This document shows, piece after piece, positions 14,150 through 22,902 of a stretch of 33,570 nucleotides of DNA. Source of the stretch: Planctomycetota bacterium (GTDB lineage Bacteria > Planctomycetota > UBA1135 > GCA-002748355). The DNA lies in contig JALUUL010000060.1 of assembly GCA_027021385.1 (NCBI GenBank), positions 1 through 33,570 on the forward strand, in the 5' to 3' direction. Position numbers and translations under genes: made by a program. The first letter of the stretch is position 1, and the number at the start of each line of letters is the position of its first letter. The notes beneath the pieces were generated by a model, which did not search any database, was not told where the DNA came from, and worked only from the letters and a program-made list of their open reading frames with translations.

Positions 14150-15721
14150 ATGTCCGCGGAGGAAGCCCAGGAACGGCGCTTCGCGCTGCTTTCCGTCCAT
14201 GACAAGACCGGTCTTCCGGAACTCACCCGCGCGCTCGTCGCGGCGGGCTTTTCGCTGCTTTCGACCGGAGGGACGGCGGCGGTCCTCCGCGAGGGAGGCT
14301 TCGAGGTCCTGGACGTCGGGGCCTACACGGGTTTTCCGGAGATGATGGACGGGCGGGTCAAGACCCTGCACCCCAAGGTCCATGGGGGTCTGCTCGGGCG
14401 GACCGACCTCGAGTCGCACCTGTCCGCGATGCGCGAACACGGGATCTCGAGGATCGATCTCGTCGCCGTGAATCTCTATCCCTTCGAGGCGACGATCGCG
14501 AGGGAGGGAGTCTCCAGGGAGGAAGCGATCGAACAGATCGACATCGGCGGACCGTCGATGATCCGCTCGGCCGCCAAGAACCACGAGCGGGTTACGGTCC
14601 TCGTCGATCCGGAAGACTATCCGGAAGTCATCGAGGCCCTCGGGAAGGAGGGCGCCGTTCCCGAAAGCCTCCGGAGGCGGTGCGCCCTCAAGGCTTTCGC
14701 CCGGACCGCGGCCTACGACGCCCGCATCGCGACCTGGCTCGCGGGCGGGGAGGGAGAAGCCCCCCCCGCCTTCTTCGCGGTCACGGGCTTCCGGAAGAAC
14801 GGCCTGCGTTACGGGGAGAACCCCCACCAGAGGGCCGCGTTCTTCCTGCGGGACGGGGAGGAGGGGGGGCTCGCCGAAGCCCGCTTCCTCGGGGGCAAGG
14901 AACTTTCCTACAACAACCTCCTTGATCTGGACGCGGCCTGGCGCCTGATCGCCGAGTTCCCGCGGGAGGAGGGTTCCGCATGCGCGGTCCTCAAGCACAA
15001 CAACCCCTGCGGCGCGGCCCTCGCCGAAAGCCCGGCCGAGGCGTGGGAGAAGGCTCTCGCCGGAGATCCTCTGAGCGCGTTCGGGTCCATCGTGGCCTTC
15101 AACTCCGAGGTCGACCGGGCGACGGCCGAGGCCGTCGCGGCTCCCGGGAACTTCGTCGAGGCCATCATCGCGCCGGGATTCCGGGAGGATGCCGTCGAAG
15201 TCCTTCGGGGCGCGCGCTTCGGAAAGAACCTGCGGCTCCTCGCCGCGGGGGAACCGTCGTTGTCTCCGGCCTGGGACCTGCGGAGCCTGGCCGGGGGGGT
15301 TCTCGTCCAGGACCGAGACGTGCCTCTCGGGGTCCCGGAGATGGAATGTGTGACGAAGCGCGCGCCCACGGAGGAGGAGCGAGCGGAACTGTCCTTCGCC
15401 TGGAGGATCGCGAAGCACGTGAAGTCGAACGCGATCGTCCTGACGAAGGGCCGCGCGGTCGTCGGCGTGGGCGCCGGCCAGATGAGCCGTGTCGATTCGG
15501 TCGAGATCGCCGCGCGGAAGGCCGGGACCCGGGCGGAAGGCGCGGTGCTGGCTTCCGACGCGTTCTTCCCCTTTCCGGACGGAGTCGAGAAGGCTGCCGA
15601 GGCCGGAGTCTCCGCCGTGATCCAGCCGGGGGGGTCGAGGAGGGACGGCGAGGTGATCGCGGCCTCCGACCGTCTCGGTCTCGCGATGGTCTTCACCGGG
15701 GTCCGGCATTTCCGGCATTGA
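14150..15721 (+). CDS. purH: Bifunctional AICAR formyltransferase/IMP cyclohydrolase
   Basis: The 523-residue enzyme carries out the last two steps of purine synthesis: formylation of AICAR with 10-formyl-tetrahydrofolate, then ring closure to IMP. The N-terminal MGS-like cyclohydrolase domain (about 10-150) shows 'ALLSVHDKTGL', 'LSTGGTA', 'GRVKTLHPKVHGGLL' and 'DLVAVNLYPF'. The formyltransferase domain (about 150-523) shows 'LRYGENPHQRAAFF', 'LSYNNLLDLDAAW', the KHNNPCG motif and the typical C-terminus ending GVRHFRH. Length matches the family. A GAGGAAGAGG tract precedes the ATG, and the gene follows prfB by 16 bp, so the two are probably co-transcribed. It is a cytoplasmic housekeeping enzyme with no anomalies. 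Confidence 0.97.
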   Translation: MSAEEAQERRFALLSVHDKTGLPELTRALVAAGFSLLSTGGTAAVLREGGFEVLDVGAYTGFPEMMDGRVKTLHPKVHGGLLGRTDLESHLSAMREHGISRIDLVAVNLYPFEATIAREGVSREEAIEQIDIGGPSMIRSAAKNHERVTVLVDPEDYPEVIEALGKEGAVPESLRRRCALKAFARTAAYDARIATWLAGGEGEAPPAFFAVTGFRKNGLRYGENPHQRAAFFLRDGEEGGLAEARFLGGKELSYNNLLDLDAAWRLIAEFPREEGSACAVLKHNNPCGAALAESPAEAWEKALAGDPLSAFGSIVAFNSEVDRATAEAVAAPGNFVEAIIAPGFREDAVEVLRGARFGKNLRLLAAGEPSLSPAWDLRSLAGGVLVQDRDVPLGVPEMECVTKRAPTEEERAELSFAWRIAKHVKSNAIVLTKGRAVVGVGAGQMSRVDSVEIAARKAGTRAEGAVLASDAFFPFPDGVEKAAEAGVSAVIQPGGSRRDGEVIAASDRLGLAMVFTGVRHFRH

Positions 15722-15725
15722 GGGG

Positions 15726-16121
15726 ATGGACGGGGATCCCCTTTCCATCGAAGAGGCTCTGGCCGCGATCGAACTCGGGGCCTCGATCGAAGGGTTGCGC
15801 GAGGAGTTCCTCAGGCGGAGGCTCGGAACCCCGGAGGAACGGGCGTTCCGGGAAGCCTGGAAGACCTTGGATCCTTCCAAGCGGGCGGATCTCGAACGAG
15901 GCGCCTCGTCCTTCGCGGCGGGGATCTGCCGTCTCCTGGGCGAACGGCGCGGGGGGGATCCGAGGATCGCGGCCGTCCTCCGCGAGTGGGCGGATCGCAG
16001 CAAGGACTACGCGGCCTTCGACGCCTTGCTCTGCCACTTCCGGTTTCCGGGTCGCGAGCGGCTCCTCGAGGAGGGACGAAGACTCTTCCCCTCGACCCTG
16101 ACCCGGCACTGGGACGTGTGA
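15726..16121 (+). CDS. Small conserved-looking protein of unknown function
   Basis: This 131-residue soluble protein is not one I recognise. It is strongly charged and probably all-helical: an N-terminal acidic helix (SIEEALAAIELGASIEGL), a middle region with 'FREAWKTLDPSKRADLERG', and a C-terminal half rich in Arg and Leu ('RERLLEEGRRLF'). No transmembrane segment, signal or cysteine cluster is visible. The ATG is 4 bp after the purH stop. A GAGGGG lies immediately before it, too close for a normal ribosome-binding site, so translation may depend on coupling from purH. Codon use matches its neighbours, which argues for a real gene. Confidence 0.6.
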   Translation: MDGDPLSIEEALAAIELGASIEGLREEFLRRRLGTPEERAFREAWKTLDPSKRADLERGASSFAAGICRLLGERRGGDPRIAAVLREWADRSKDYAAFDALLCHFRFPGRERLLEEGRRLFPSTLTRHWDV

Positions 16122-16161
16122 ACCGTCCTTTCACGGGCAGGAAGGGGGGACCTGGGGGAAC

Positions 16162-17604
16162 TCAAAGAAGCGGGGCCAGGACCCTGGTGACGCCCTGGAC
16201 GAGGGCGTTCTCGTAGACGGGACGGTCGATGCGGCGGGACCGGCGGAGGTCCCTTTCGAAGGAATCCTCGAGAGTTCCGGCGAAATGGCTTCCATAGACG
16301 ATGACGTTCGCCTCGAAGTTGAGGTAGAAGCTACGCCGGTCGATATTTGCCGAACCGAGGGTCGCCCATTTCCCGTCGACGACGAGGGATTTCGAATGGA
16401 GGATGCCTCCTTCGAACTCATGGATCCGGCAACCCGCCTCGAGGAGTCTCGGGTAATGACTCCGCCCCGCGATCAGGGTGAGGGGAACGTCGCTCCTTGC
16501 GGGAAGCAGGAGGTCGACCGTGACGCCTCGGCCCGCCGCCGTCTCGAGAGCCATCAGGATCGGTTCGTCGGGGACGAAATAGGGGGTCGTCAACCGGATC
16601 CGTTCCCGGGCCGAGGAGATAGCCGCGAAGATCAGGCGGTGAATCGTCATTTCCTCGCGATCGACGGGGCCGCTCCGGACGACCTGGACGATCTCATCCT
16701 CTTCCCGGGGCCTCATCACGGGCTTCGGAAGGTCCGCCAGCGGATCCTCCCCCGTCGCGAAGTGCCAATCCTCCGCGCAGACTTCCTCGAGGCAACGCGC
16801 GGCGGGACCCCGGATGTCGCAGAGCTGGTTCCTCCACGGCCGGGACGGGGATCCGTCCTCGGGAAAGTACTCCTCTCCGACGTTGAAGCTGCCGACCAGG
16901 GCCCGGAGACCGTCGATTGCGACGATCTTGCGATGGTTGCGGAAATGCAGGGACCAGGGCCGCGAGATCGGTCGGACCGGGGCGAAGTGGGCGAAACGTC
17001 CTCCGGACCGGCACAGTTCGGCCGTCGCCCGGCTTCCGAGTTCGAAGGAGCCGACCCCGTCCGCGAGGAGGAAGACCTTGACTCCTTCTCTCGCCTTGGC
17101 CGCGAGCAGGTCCAGGATCCTCCGACCCGTGCGGTCGGGGCGGAAGATGTAGGACTCGAAGAGGATCCGGGACTCGGCCTTCTCCAGGGCGTCGAGGAGC
17201 GCGTCGAAGGCCTCGGAGGGGTCGTCGAGGAGGGTGGCGAAGTTTCCGCGGCTGGCCGGGAAGCGTTCGACCCTCTCCGCGAGACGGAGGAGGTCCTCTC
17301 TGAAGGGCCAGTCCCCGTTCCCGAGCCCCGCCTCGGGGACAGGGAGATCATCTTCCGGGTGGGGGCGGCTCTGCTTGAGGGCGGCCTCGGCTTCCTCCTG
17401 GATCCTGCGGGCCTTCCGTTTTCTCCTGCGGATCCGTCGGGGACCGAGGATCCACCAGAAGGCCGCGCCGGCGAAGGGCAGGAAGACGACGAGAAGGAGC
17501 CAGGCGAGGGTGTTGCCCGCCTCGTTCTTCTGCAGGAGGATGCGGGGGACGAGAAGGACGACCAGGAGGTAGTCCGCGAGGCTGATCAGAAGGGCCGGGG
17601 TCAT
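16162..17604 (-). CDS. cls: Cardiolipin synthase (phospholipase D family)
   Basis: The 480-residue enzyme condenses two phosphatidylglycerol molecules, or a related pair, into cardiolipin at the inner membrane. Two N-terminal transmembrane helices (about 4-22 and 33-53, the latter ending PFAGAAFWWILGP) are followed by a basic linker and two phospholipase D domains. Both HxKx4D motifs are complete: His224-Arg-Lys226...Asp231 and His403-Ser-Lys405...Asp410, each followed by the usual GSxN (VGSFN, LGSAN). Length fits ClsA. The gene stands alone, convergent with the small gene after purH, and its start lies 37 bp downstream of etfA on the same strand, so it could be transcribed with etfBA. Confidence 0.93.
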   Translation of the reverse strand: MTPALLISLADYLLVVLLVPRILLQKNEAGNTLAWLLLVVFLPFAGAAFWWILGPRRIRRRKRKARRIQEEAEAALKQSRPHPEDDLPVPEAGLGNGDWPFREDLLRLAERVERFPASRGNFATLLDDPSEAFDALLDALEKAESRILFESYIFRPDRTGRRILDLLAAKAREGVKVFLLADGVGSFELGSRATAELCRSGGRFAHFAPVRPISRPWSLHFRNHRKIVAIDGLRALVGSFNVGEEYFPEDGSPSRPWRNQLCDIRGPAARCLEEVCAEDWHFATGEDPLADLPKPVMRPREEDEIVQVVRSGPVDREEMTIHRLIFAAISSARERIRLTTPYFVPDEPILMALETAAGRGVTVDLLLPARSDVPLTLIAGRSHYPRLLEAGCRIHEFEGGILHSKSLVVDGKWATLGSANIDRRSFYLNFEANVIVYGSHFAGTLEDSFERDLRRSRRIDRPVYENALVQGVTRVLAPLL

Positions 17605-17641
17605 CGCCTCCTCTCGTGGACGCCGGCCGCGCCGGCCGCTG

Positions 17642-18619
17642 TCAACCGACAGCGGCCTTGACGGCCTCGGTCAGGGCCGGGACCACTTCGAAGACGTCTC
17701 CGACGATCCCGTAGTTTGCGACCTTGAAGATCGGGGCCTCGGGGTCCTTGTTGACCGCGACGATGTATTTCGCGGTGCTCATTCCGGCCAGGTGCTGGAT
17801 CGCACCGGAGATCCCGAGGGCGATGTAGAGGGTAGGGGAGACGACCTTGCCGGTCTGGCCGACTTGTTCGCTGTGGGGCCGCCAGCCCGCATCCACGACC
17901 GCCCGGGAAGCGCCGACGGCCGCGACCCCGGGTCCGAAGGCCGCCGCGAGGTCCTCGACGAGTTTCCAGTGCTCGGGATCCTTCATGCCGCGGCCTCCGG
18001 AAACGACGACCGAGGCCTCCTGAAGGGGGATCCTGTCCCCGGAACCCGCGAGGATCTCCTGGACGAAGTCGCGGAGGTCGCCCTCGGGTCCTCCGATCGG
18101 GACGACTTCTCCCGCGCCCGCCGCTTCCTCGGCCGGATGGCTGTTCGGCCGGACCGTCACGCAGAACGGGCTCCCTGCCGCCCTTACCTTCTTGTAGGCC
18201 TTTCCTGCGTAGACCGGCTTCGTGACCTCGATTTCCTCCCCCTCGAAGACGATCGAGGTGGCGTCGGTGACGAGTCCGGTTCCGCGGAGGGCCGCGACCC
18301 GGGGGGCCAGATCCTTGCCCATGGCCGTATGGGCGAAGAGGACGACGGCGGGGGAGGACTCGGAAACGGCCGCGGCGACCGCTTCCGACCACCCGTGGCC
18401 CGAGTAGGCCGCGAGCTTGTCGGCCTCGACCGTGTAGATCTTCTCCGCGCCGTATTTCGCGATTTCCGGGGCCAGGCCGGAGACCGATCCGCCGACGACG
18501 ACCGCCTGCAGGGCGCCGCGTCCCGAAGCCAATTCCCGGCCAAGGGTCAGGGCCTCGAACGAGGCCTTCTTGATCTTTCCGTCACGCTGTTCGACGAATA
18601 CGAGGATGTCGTTGCTCAT
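17642..18619 (-). CDS. etfA: Electron transfer flavoprotein alpha subunit
   Basis: The 325-residue subunit carries FAD and passes electrons from acyl-CoA and other dehydrogenases to an ETF:quinone oxidoreductase. The N-terminal domain begins '[20 protein letters not shown]'. The FAD-binding C-terminal domain shows '[10 protein letters not shown]', '[20 protein letters not shown]', '[16 protein letters not shown]' and '[13 protein letters not shown]', which is the ETF-alpha signature. Length is typical (about 310-330). It starts 20 bp after etfB on the same strand. No dehydrogenase or quinone oxidoreductase is adjacent. Confidence 0.96.
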   Translation of the reverse strand: MSNDILVFVEQRDGKIKKASFEALTLGRELASGRGALQAVVVGGSVSGLAPEIAKYGAEKIYTVEADKLAAYSGHGWSEAVAAAVSESSPAVVLFAHTAMGKDLAPRVAALRGTGLVTDATSIVFEGEEIEVTKPVYAGKAYKKVRAAGSPFCVTVRPNSHPAEEAAGAGEVVPIGGPEGDLRDFVQEILAGSGDRIPLQEASVVVSGGRGMKDPEHWKLVEDLAAAFGPGVAAVGASRAVVDAGWRPHSEQVGQTGKVVSPTLYIALGISGAIQHLAGMSTAKYIVAVNKDPEAPIFKVANYGIVGDVFEVVPALTEAVKAAVG

Positions 18620-18639
18620 CTTCGAGGACTCCGGGGAAC

Positions 18640-19389
18640 CTAGAGGACCTTGGCTTCGTTCTTCAGTTTGTCCATCAGCACGGCGACGGCTTCGGGGCCT
18701 TCACCGAGAATGGCTGGTTCGGGGCGTGCAGGAGGCGGAGTCAGGGCGACGAGGGTCTCCTTGTTCTCCGCGCCCTGCACCTCGCATTCCTCGAGGGGTT
18801 TCTTCTTCGCCATCATGATCCCCTTGAGGTTCGGGTAGCGGGGTTCGTTTAATCCCTTGTTGCAGGTGATGACCGCGGGGAGGGAACCCTTGACGGATTC
18901 CTTGCCGCCCTCGATGTCCCGGGTTCCTGTCCAGGAGCCGTCCGAGAGTTCGAAGGTCCCCGCGTCCGACAGGCAGGACCAACCCAACAGGGCCGCGAGC
19001 CTCTGCCCGACCTGCGCATCGTCGGTGTCGACCGCCTGGCGCCCGCAGAAGACGAGATCCGGGTGCAGCTCCTCGATCTTCGCGGCGAGAACGGTCGCCA
19101 AGGCGTGGGCGTCGAGTTCGGGTCCCTCATGCTTCATCAGCACGGCCTTGTCGGCGCCCATCGCGAGGCAGGTCCGGAGTTCCTTCTGGGACTCGGGGCC
19201 TCCGACCGTCAGGACCGTGACGGTCCCTCCGAGAGCTTCCTTGGTCTTCAGGGCCTGCTCGACGGCGAACTCGTCATAGGGATTGAGGACGAACTCAATC
19301 CCTTGGGGATCGATGGACTTACCGTCCCCGGCGACCTTGATCTTGCTGTCGGTAGCGGGGACCCGCTTTACAAGGGCCAGAATCTCCAT
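18640..19389 (-). CDS. etfB: Electron transfer flavoprotein beta subunit
   Basis: The 249-residue AMP-binding partner of EtfA. Family marks include the start 'MEILALVKRVPATDSKIKV', 'FVLNPYDEFAVEQAL', a 'VCGRQAVDTDDAQVGQRLA'-type segment (here FCGRQ) and 'LPAVITCNKGLNEPRYPNL'. The last is the loop that contacts dehydrogenase partners. Length is normal. A purine-rich GAGGAGAAGG lies just before the ATG. A candidate promoter with exact tandem repeats sits 20-70 bp upstream. Confidence 0.96.
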   Translation of the reverse strand: MEILALVKRVPATDSKIKVAGDGKSIDPQGIEFVLNPYDEFAVEQALKTKEALGGTVTVLTVGGPESQKELRTCLAMGADKAVLMKHEGPELDAHALATVLAAKIEELHPDLVFCGRQAVDTDDAQVGQRLAALLGWSCLSDAGTFELSDGSWTGTRDIEGGKESVKGSLPAVITCNKGLNEPRYPNLKGIMMAKKKPLEECEVQGAENKETLVALTPPPARPEPAILGEGPEAVAVLMDKLKNEAKVL

Positions 19390-19407
19390 GCCTTCTCCTC
19401 GATGTGT

Positions 19408-19427
19408 TCGGGCGGAATCGGGCGGAA
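19408..19427. repeat. Exact tandem 10-bp repeat upstream of etfB
   Basis: TCGGGCGGAA occurs twice head-to-tail (19408-19417 and 19418-19427), or TTCCGCCCGA twice on the etfB strand. The repeats lie just downstream of a candidate -10, about one helical turn apart. This is the layout of a direct-repeat operator. Confidence 0.5.
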
Positions 19428-19428
19428 C

Positions 19429-19456
19429 AGTCTAGGAGGAGGATCCTCCCGGGCAA
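19429..19456 (-). promoter_or_regulatory. Candidate promoter for etfBA
   Basis: On the minus strand, TTGCCC (19451-19456) and TAGACT (19429-19434) are separated by 16 bp and lie about 40 bp before the etfB start. Each differs from consensus by two bases. The tandem repeats overlap the expected transcription start. Confidence 0.4.
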
Positions 19457-19693
19457 GATCGAGTTTCAGGGCTCCATTGTCGCACCCCGGAGGGGGGCTG
19501 GATTCCCGGTCCCATCGGGACTTGCGGGTGTCGGACCCGTCCCCTCCGGCCCGGGAGCCCATCCCATCCGGAAGGATCTGAATCCGGGGGGATTCGGGGT
19601 CAAGATTGGAGGGCCCGGCGACCGAAGCGGGAGTGGTTCCCGGGAAAGCGGGACCGAACGGCTCTGTGACTCGATCCCGAATAAGGACTTATC
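19457..19693. other. Divergent intergenic region between etfB and the pseudopilin gene
   Basis: The region holds several short inverted repeats, among them GAATCC-GGGG-GGATTC at 19580-19595. I see no coding frame and no clear sigma-54 or sigma-70 promoter for the rightward gene. AAGGA lies shortly before ATG 19694. Confidence 0.35.
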
Positions 19694-20272
19694 ATGAAGA
19701 AAAGCCCGAACCATCGAAACTCTCTCGGCTTCACCTTGATCGAGGTGATCGTCGTCGTCGCCGTGCTCACCCTGCTCGCGGGCATCATCGTCCCGATGGT
19801 CAGTTCCGTGCAGGAGGACGCCAAGGTTGCGAAGATCCTCAGCGTCGTGGACGCAGTCAAGAAGGCCTGTGAACGTCACTATGCGGATACTGGGAGTCTG
19901 GCGACAGAACTCTCCAACTCGACGGCCAGCTCCAATCACGAACTTTCCATCACCCAGAGCACGGCGGGTTGGAAAGGGCCGTATCTCGACCATCCATTGA
20001 CGCTGGCCGACAACCCCTTCGGGGGAACCGTGCTTCTCTATGAGAGTTTCACGTCCGGCACTGTGAAACCGACCGGTTTCGACCTGATGGCTGCATCCTC
20101 GGATTCCGCGACCGGGGCCGGGCAATACATCCAGTTCGGCAGCATCCCGGAGAGCGTCGCCAAGGCGGTCGACAAGGCCCTCGACAAGGACCTCGACACC
20201 TCGAATTGGAAGACGACCGGCAGGGTGGAATACAGCGGCACGACCTTGATGATCTTCCTTCTCGACGCCTGA
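19694..20272 (+). CDS. GspG-like major pseudopilin
   Basis: The 192-residue protein has a class III prepilin signal: a basic leader (MKKSPNHRNSLG) cut before Phe, then FTLIEVIVVVAVLTLLAGIIVPM with the conserved Glu at +5 for membrane assembly. The globular part has GspG features: the N-terminal helix (AKILSVVDAVKKACERHYADTG), 'GWKGPYLDHPLTLADNPFGG' (a variant of the 'GPYL..PL.DPWG.PY' loop) and a C-terminal beta region. It would be processed by a prepilin peptidase, which is not in the window, and assembled into a pseudopilus. It is transcribed alone towards the convergent GspE gene. The C-terminal 60 residues (Ser/Asp/Lys-rich) are longer than in a minimal GspG. Confidence 0.85.
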   Translation: MKKSPNHRNSLGFTLIEVIVVVAVLTLLAGIIVPMVSSVQEDAKVAKILSVVDAVKKACERHYADTGSLATELSNSTASSNHELSITQSTAGWKGPYLDHPLTLADNPFGGTVLLYESFTSGTVKPTGFDLMAASSDSATGAGQYIQFGSIPESVAKAVDKALDKDLDTSNWKTTGRVEYSGTTLMIFLLDA

Positions 20273-20298
20273 GGGGGACTGTCCTGTTCAGTTCCGCC

Positions 20299-20318
20299 GA
20301 TCCGGGAAGACCCGGATC
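20299..20318. terminator. Bidirectional hairpin between pseudopilin and gspE
   Basis: GATCCGGG and CCCGGATC form a perfect 8-bp stem with an AAGA loop in the 93-bp gap between two convergent genes. No T run follows, but position and symmetry suit a shared terminator. Confidence 0.5.
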
Positions 20319-20365
20319 TCCCCCGGTCGGTTCCGGCTCCCGCTTTCCCGCGCCGAACGGAAGGT

Positions 20366-22078
20366 TCAGGCCCTGACGGCCGCCAGGACCTCCTCGAGAG
20401 TCGTCAGTCCGAGAAGAGCCTTTCCGGCTCCGTCATGGCGCATCGTCCGGAATCCCTGGTTCCTGGCGATTTCCGAAAGTTCGCTCTCCCGGGCTCCGTG
20501 CGCGAGAGCCTCGGAGAGATCCTTCGTCCAGACCAGAACCTCGTGGACGGGCACTCGGCCCAGGAACCCCTTGTTCCGGCATTCAGGGCAGCCCTTCTTC
20601 CGCTTGAAGAGCCGGTTTTCACCCTCCTCTTCCAGGTCGAACTGGCGCAAGAGATCGGGGGAGGGATGCGCGGGCTCCGCGCACTTCGGGCAGAGGCGGG
20701 GGACGAGACGTTGGGCGACGACCGCCCGCAGGCTCGGAGCGAGGAGGTAGGGTTCAATTCCCATGTCCAGGAGGCGGGTTACGGTCCCGATCGCGCTGTT
20801 CGTATGGAGGGTCGACAGAACCATGTGCCCGGTGAGCGCGGCGTGGACCGCGATTTCCGCGGTCTCGTGGTCACGGATCTCGCCGACCATGATGACGTCC
20901 GGATCCTGGCGGAGGATGGACCGCAGTGTCCCCGCGAAGGTGCGATGGGCCTTCGTGTCCACCTGGACCTGGGTGATTCCCTCGAGCTGGTATTCGACCG
21001 GATCCTCGATTGTGACGAGATTGCGTTCCTCGTTGTTCAAGTGGTTCAGGACCCCGTAGAGGGTCGTCGTCTTCCCGCTTCCGGTGGGGCCTGTCACGAG
21101 AACCATGCCCGTCGGAAAGGAGGCCGCCTCCCGCAAGGAGGCCGCAAGTTCCTCGGTGAATCCCTGCCGTTCGAGGACGAGACTCAGGTTCCGCTTGTCC
21201 AGGATCCGGAGCACGGCCTTTTCGCCATGGATGGCGGGGAGGGTCGAAACCCGAAACTCGACGACGTCTCCTCCGCGGATCTCGAGGGCGAATCGGCCGT
21301 CCTGGGGTTTCCGGCGTTCGGAGATGTCCAGAACGGCGAGGATCTTGATCCTGGAGAGCAGGGCCGGATGGAGGGCCTTCGGCAGCTTGTAAGCGGTTTC
21401 GAGTCTGCCGTCGATCCGAAAGCGGATCCGCAAGAGGTTCTTCCCGGCTTCGATATGGATGTCGCTGGCCTTCCGCCGCATCGCCTGCTCGATCAGGTAG
21501 TCGGCGATCCTTACGATCGCGTTCTCCCCGGCGATCTCCTTGAGCTGCCTGGAATCCGAGATCCTCGAGTCGTCGATCTTGTCCAGATCGAGTTCTTCCA
21601 GGAGCGCTTCCACTCCCCGTCCCGCCCGGAGCCTGTAATCGATTGCGGCATCGAGGGTCGAGGGGGGGACCAAGGCGGGCATGGCGGGGGCGTTCAGGGT
21701 CTCCTGCAGGGCGTCGAGGCCCAAGAGATCGAGGGGATCCTCCATCGCGACGATGTAGATCCCATCCTCCCGGCGGATCGGGACAGCTCGATACCGGCGG
21801 ACGATGTCCTCGGGGACCTTCTGGAGAAGTCCGGGATCCAGGTCGAGGACGTCGGGATCCATGTATGGGAGCCCCATCTCCTCGGCGTAGAGCTTCCAGG
21901 CGGCGGCTTCCGATAGGAGGCCCATCGACACGACCTTGCGGACGAAGGCCGATTCTTCCCCCCTCACCTCCTCCATCGCCTTCTGGAGGACCTTCGCCGG
22001 CACCCGGGCGGCGGCGGCGAAGGAGCGGACGAAGGGGGGGATCTTGGCCTCAGTCTTCATCGGAGGGGATTGGTCCAT
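20366..22078 (-). CDS. GspE/PilB-type assembly ATPase
   Basis: The 570-residue hexameric motor powers pseudopilus or pilus extension. In order: a GspE N-terminal domain (about 10-150, with 'GLPYMDPDVLDLDPGLLQKVPEDIVRRY'-type sequence), a linker, the N2 lobe ('SDIHIEAG', 'IRFRIDGRL'), Walker A GPTGSGKT, Asp box TIEDPVEYQ, Walker B VGEIRD, His box STLHTNSA, and a four-cysteine zinc-binding insert (CPKC...CPEC) followed by GRVPVHEVL. Every catalytic element is intact, unlike the ATPase pair at the left end of the window. It is transcribed opposite to, and divergent from, the main operon (162-bp gap), which holds its likely partners GspF and PilM/GspL. It could be named GspE or PilB; the neighbours do not decide. 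Confidence 0.95.
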   Translation of the reverse strand: MDQSPPMKTEAKIPPFVRSFAAAARVPAKVLQKAMEEVRGEESAFVRKVVSMGLLSEAAAWKLYAEEMGLPYMDPDVLDLDPGLLQKVPEDIVRRYRAVPIRREDGIYIVAMEDPLDLLGLDALQETLNAPAMPALVPPSTLDAAIDYRLRAGRGVEALLEELDLDKIDDSRISDSRQLKEIAGENAIVRIADYLIEQAMRRKASDIHIEAGKNLLRIRFRIDGRLETAYKLPKALHPALLSRIKILAVLDISERRKPQDGRFALEIRGGDVVEFRVSTLPAIHGEKAVLRILDKRNLSLVLERQGFTEELAASLREAASFPTGMVLVTGPTGSGKTTTLYGVLNHLNNEERNLVTIEDPVEYQLEGITQVQVDTKAHRTFAGTLRSILRQDPDVIMVGEIRDHETAEIAVHAALTGHMVLSTLHTNSAIGTVTRLLDMGIEPYLLAPSLRAVVAQRLVPRLCPKCAEPAHPSPDLLRQFDLEEEGENRLFKRKKGCPECRNKGFLGRVPVHEVLVWTKDLSEALAHGARESELSEIARNQGFRTMRHDGAGKALLGLTTLEEVLAAVRA

Positions 22079-22240
22079 TTACCCGGTCCATCCTTCGGTT
22101 GCAGGCGGGGTCGGCGGGGGACGCGGTGTGGGAGGTCCTTCCGGGCCCGCCCGGATCTATCGGCTCCATGGATCCTTCCTCTCAAGGCTGAAGCCGGTGG
22201 AGTCCGATCTTGAATCGTTGGAGATTTCCCCCGACCGATC

Positions 22241-22888
22241 ATGAAATCCCTCGAATCGACAACCGATCCGCCACCGGCCAACCGGAAATCTGGGACGGGG
22301 ATGGCCGAGATCCTGGTCGTGCTCGCGATCCTCGCGATGCTCGCGGGGATCGTCGTACCGCTTTTCTCCTCGGCCCCGGAACAGGCGCGCCTGGAACGTG
22401 CCCGCACCGAAGTCCAGGCGATCGGAGAAGCGGTTCGCAGGTTCCGGGCCTCGACCGGGGATTGGCCGACCCTCGACGCCACGGGGGGGAGGCATTCCTT
22501 GAAGCTTCTCCTGTCCGGGTCTTCCCTGCCCTCCGACGACCCCTTCAGTGGAGGAGGGGTCTGGTGGTCCTGGATCTCGACGGGCAAAGCCGATCTCCTC
22601 GTGAACCATCTCCTCCACAACCGCCCGCAGGGGCAGTCCGCGAACGTCTACCCGACGGGAGGGACGAATGGATGGCGGGGACCGTACACGGAGGCGATCC
22701 CCCTGGATCCTTGGGGGCGCCCGTATCTGGTCAACGTGGTCGTCGCCTGGAGCACGAGTCAGGACGAGGATCGGCGGATGTGGGTCCTGAGTGCGGGTCC
22801 GGATGGAGTCCTGCAGACCTCCACGGACGCCGGGGTCTCGGACGCGATTCTGGGGGACGATGTCGGCTTCCTGGTCTACCAGAGGTGA
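22241..22888 (+). CDS. GspG-like pseudopilin with atypical cleavage site
   Basis: The 215-residue protein has a longer leader (about 18 residues, MKSLESTTDPPPANRKSG) before a pseudopilin helix (TGMAEILVVLAILAMLAGIV). If cut after Lys-Ser-Gly, the +1 residue is Thr and Glu is at +5, as required. This Thr replaces the usual Phe/Met. The C-terminal part has the GspG loop 'GWRGPYTEAIPLDPWGRPY' and a 'WVLSAGPDG...DD' calcium-loop-like ending, close to standard GspG. No strong ribosome-binding site is visible near ATG 22241. It is the first gene of a seven-gene operon and overlaps nothing. The short distance to the next start suggests coupling. Confidence 0.82.
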   Translation: MKSLESTTDPPPANRKSGTGMAEILVVLAILAMLAGIVVPLFSSAPEQARLERARTEVQAIGEAVRRFRASTGDWPTLDATGGRHSLKLLLSGSSLPSDDPFSGGGVWWSWISTGKADLLVNHLLHNRPQGQSANVYPTGGTNGWRGPYTEAIPLDPWGRPYLVNVVVAWSTSQDEDRRMWVLSAGPDGVLQTSTDAGVSDAILGDDVGFLVYQR

Positions 22889-22902
22889 TCCTCGTTCCTC
22901 CC

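Noticed and set aside
14108..16003. 631-codon open frame on the minus strand opposite purH
   Set aside because: It mirrors the GC-rich codons of purH, which is certain. Its Arg/Pro/Gly-rich product has no domain pattern.
20435..21916. 493-codon plus-strand frame opposite gspE
   Set aside because: Antisense shadow of an unmistakable GspE. The product is compositionally biased and lacks motifs.
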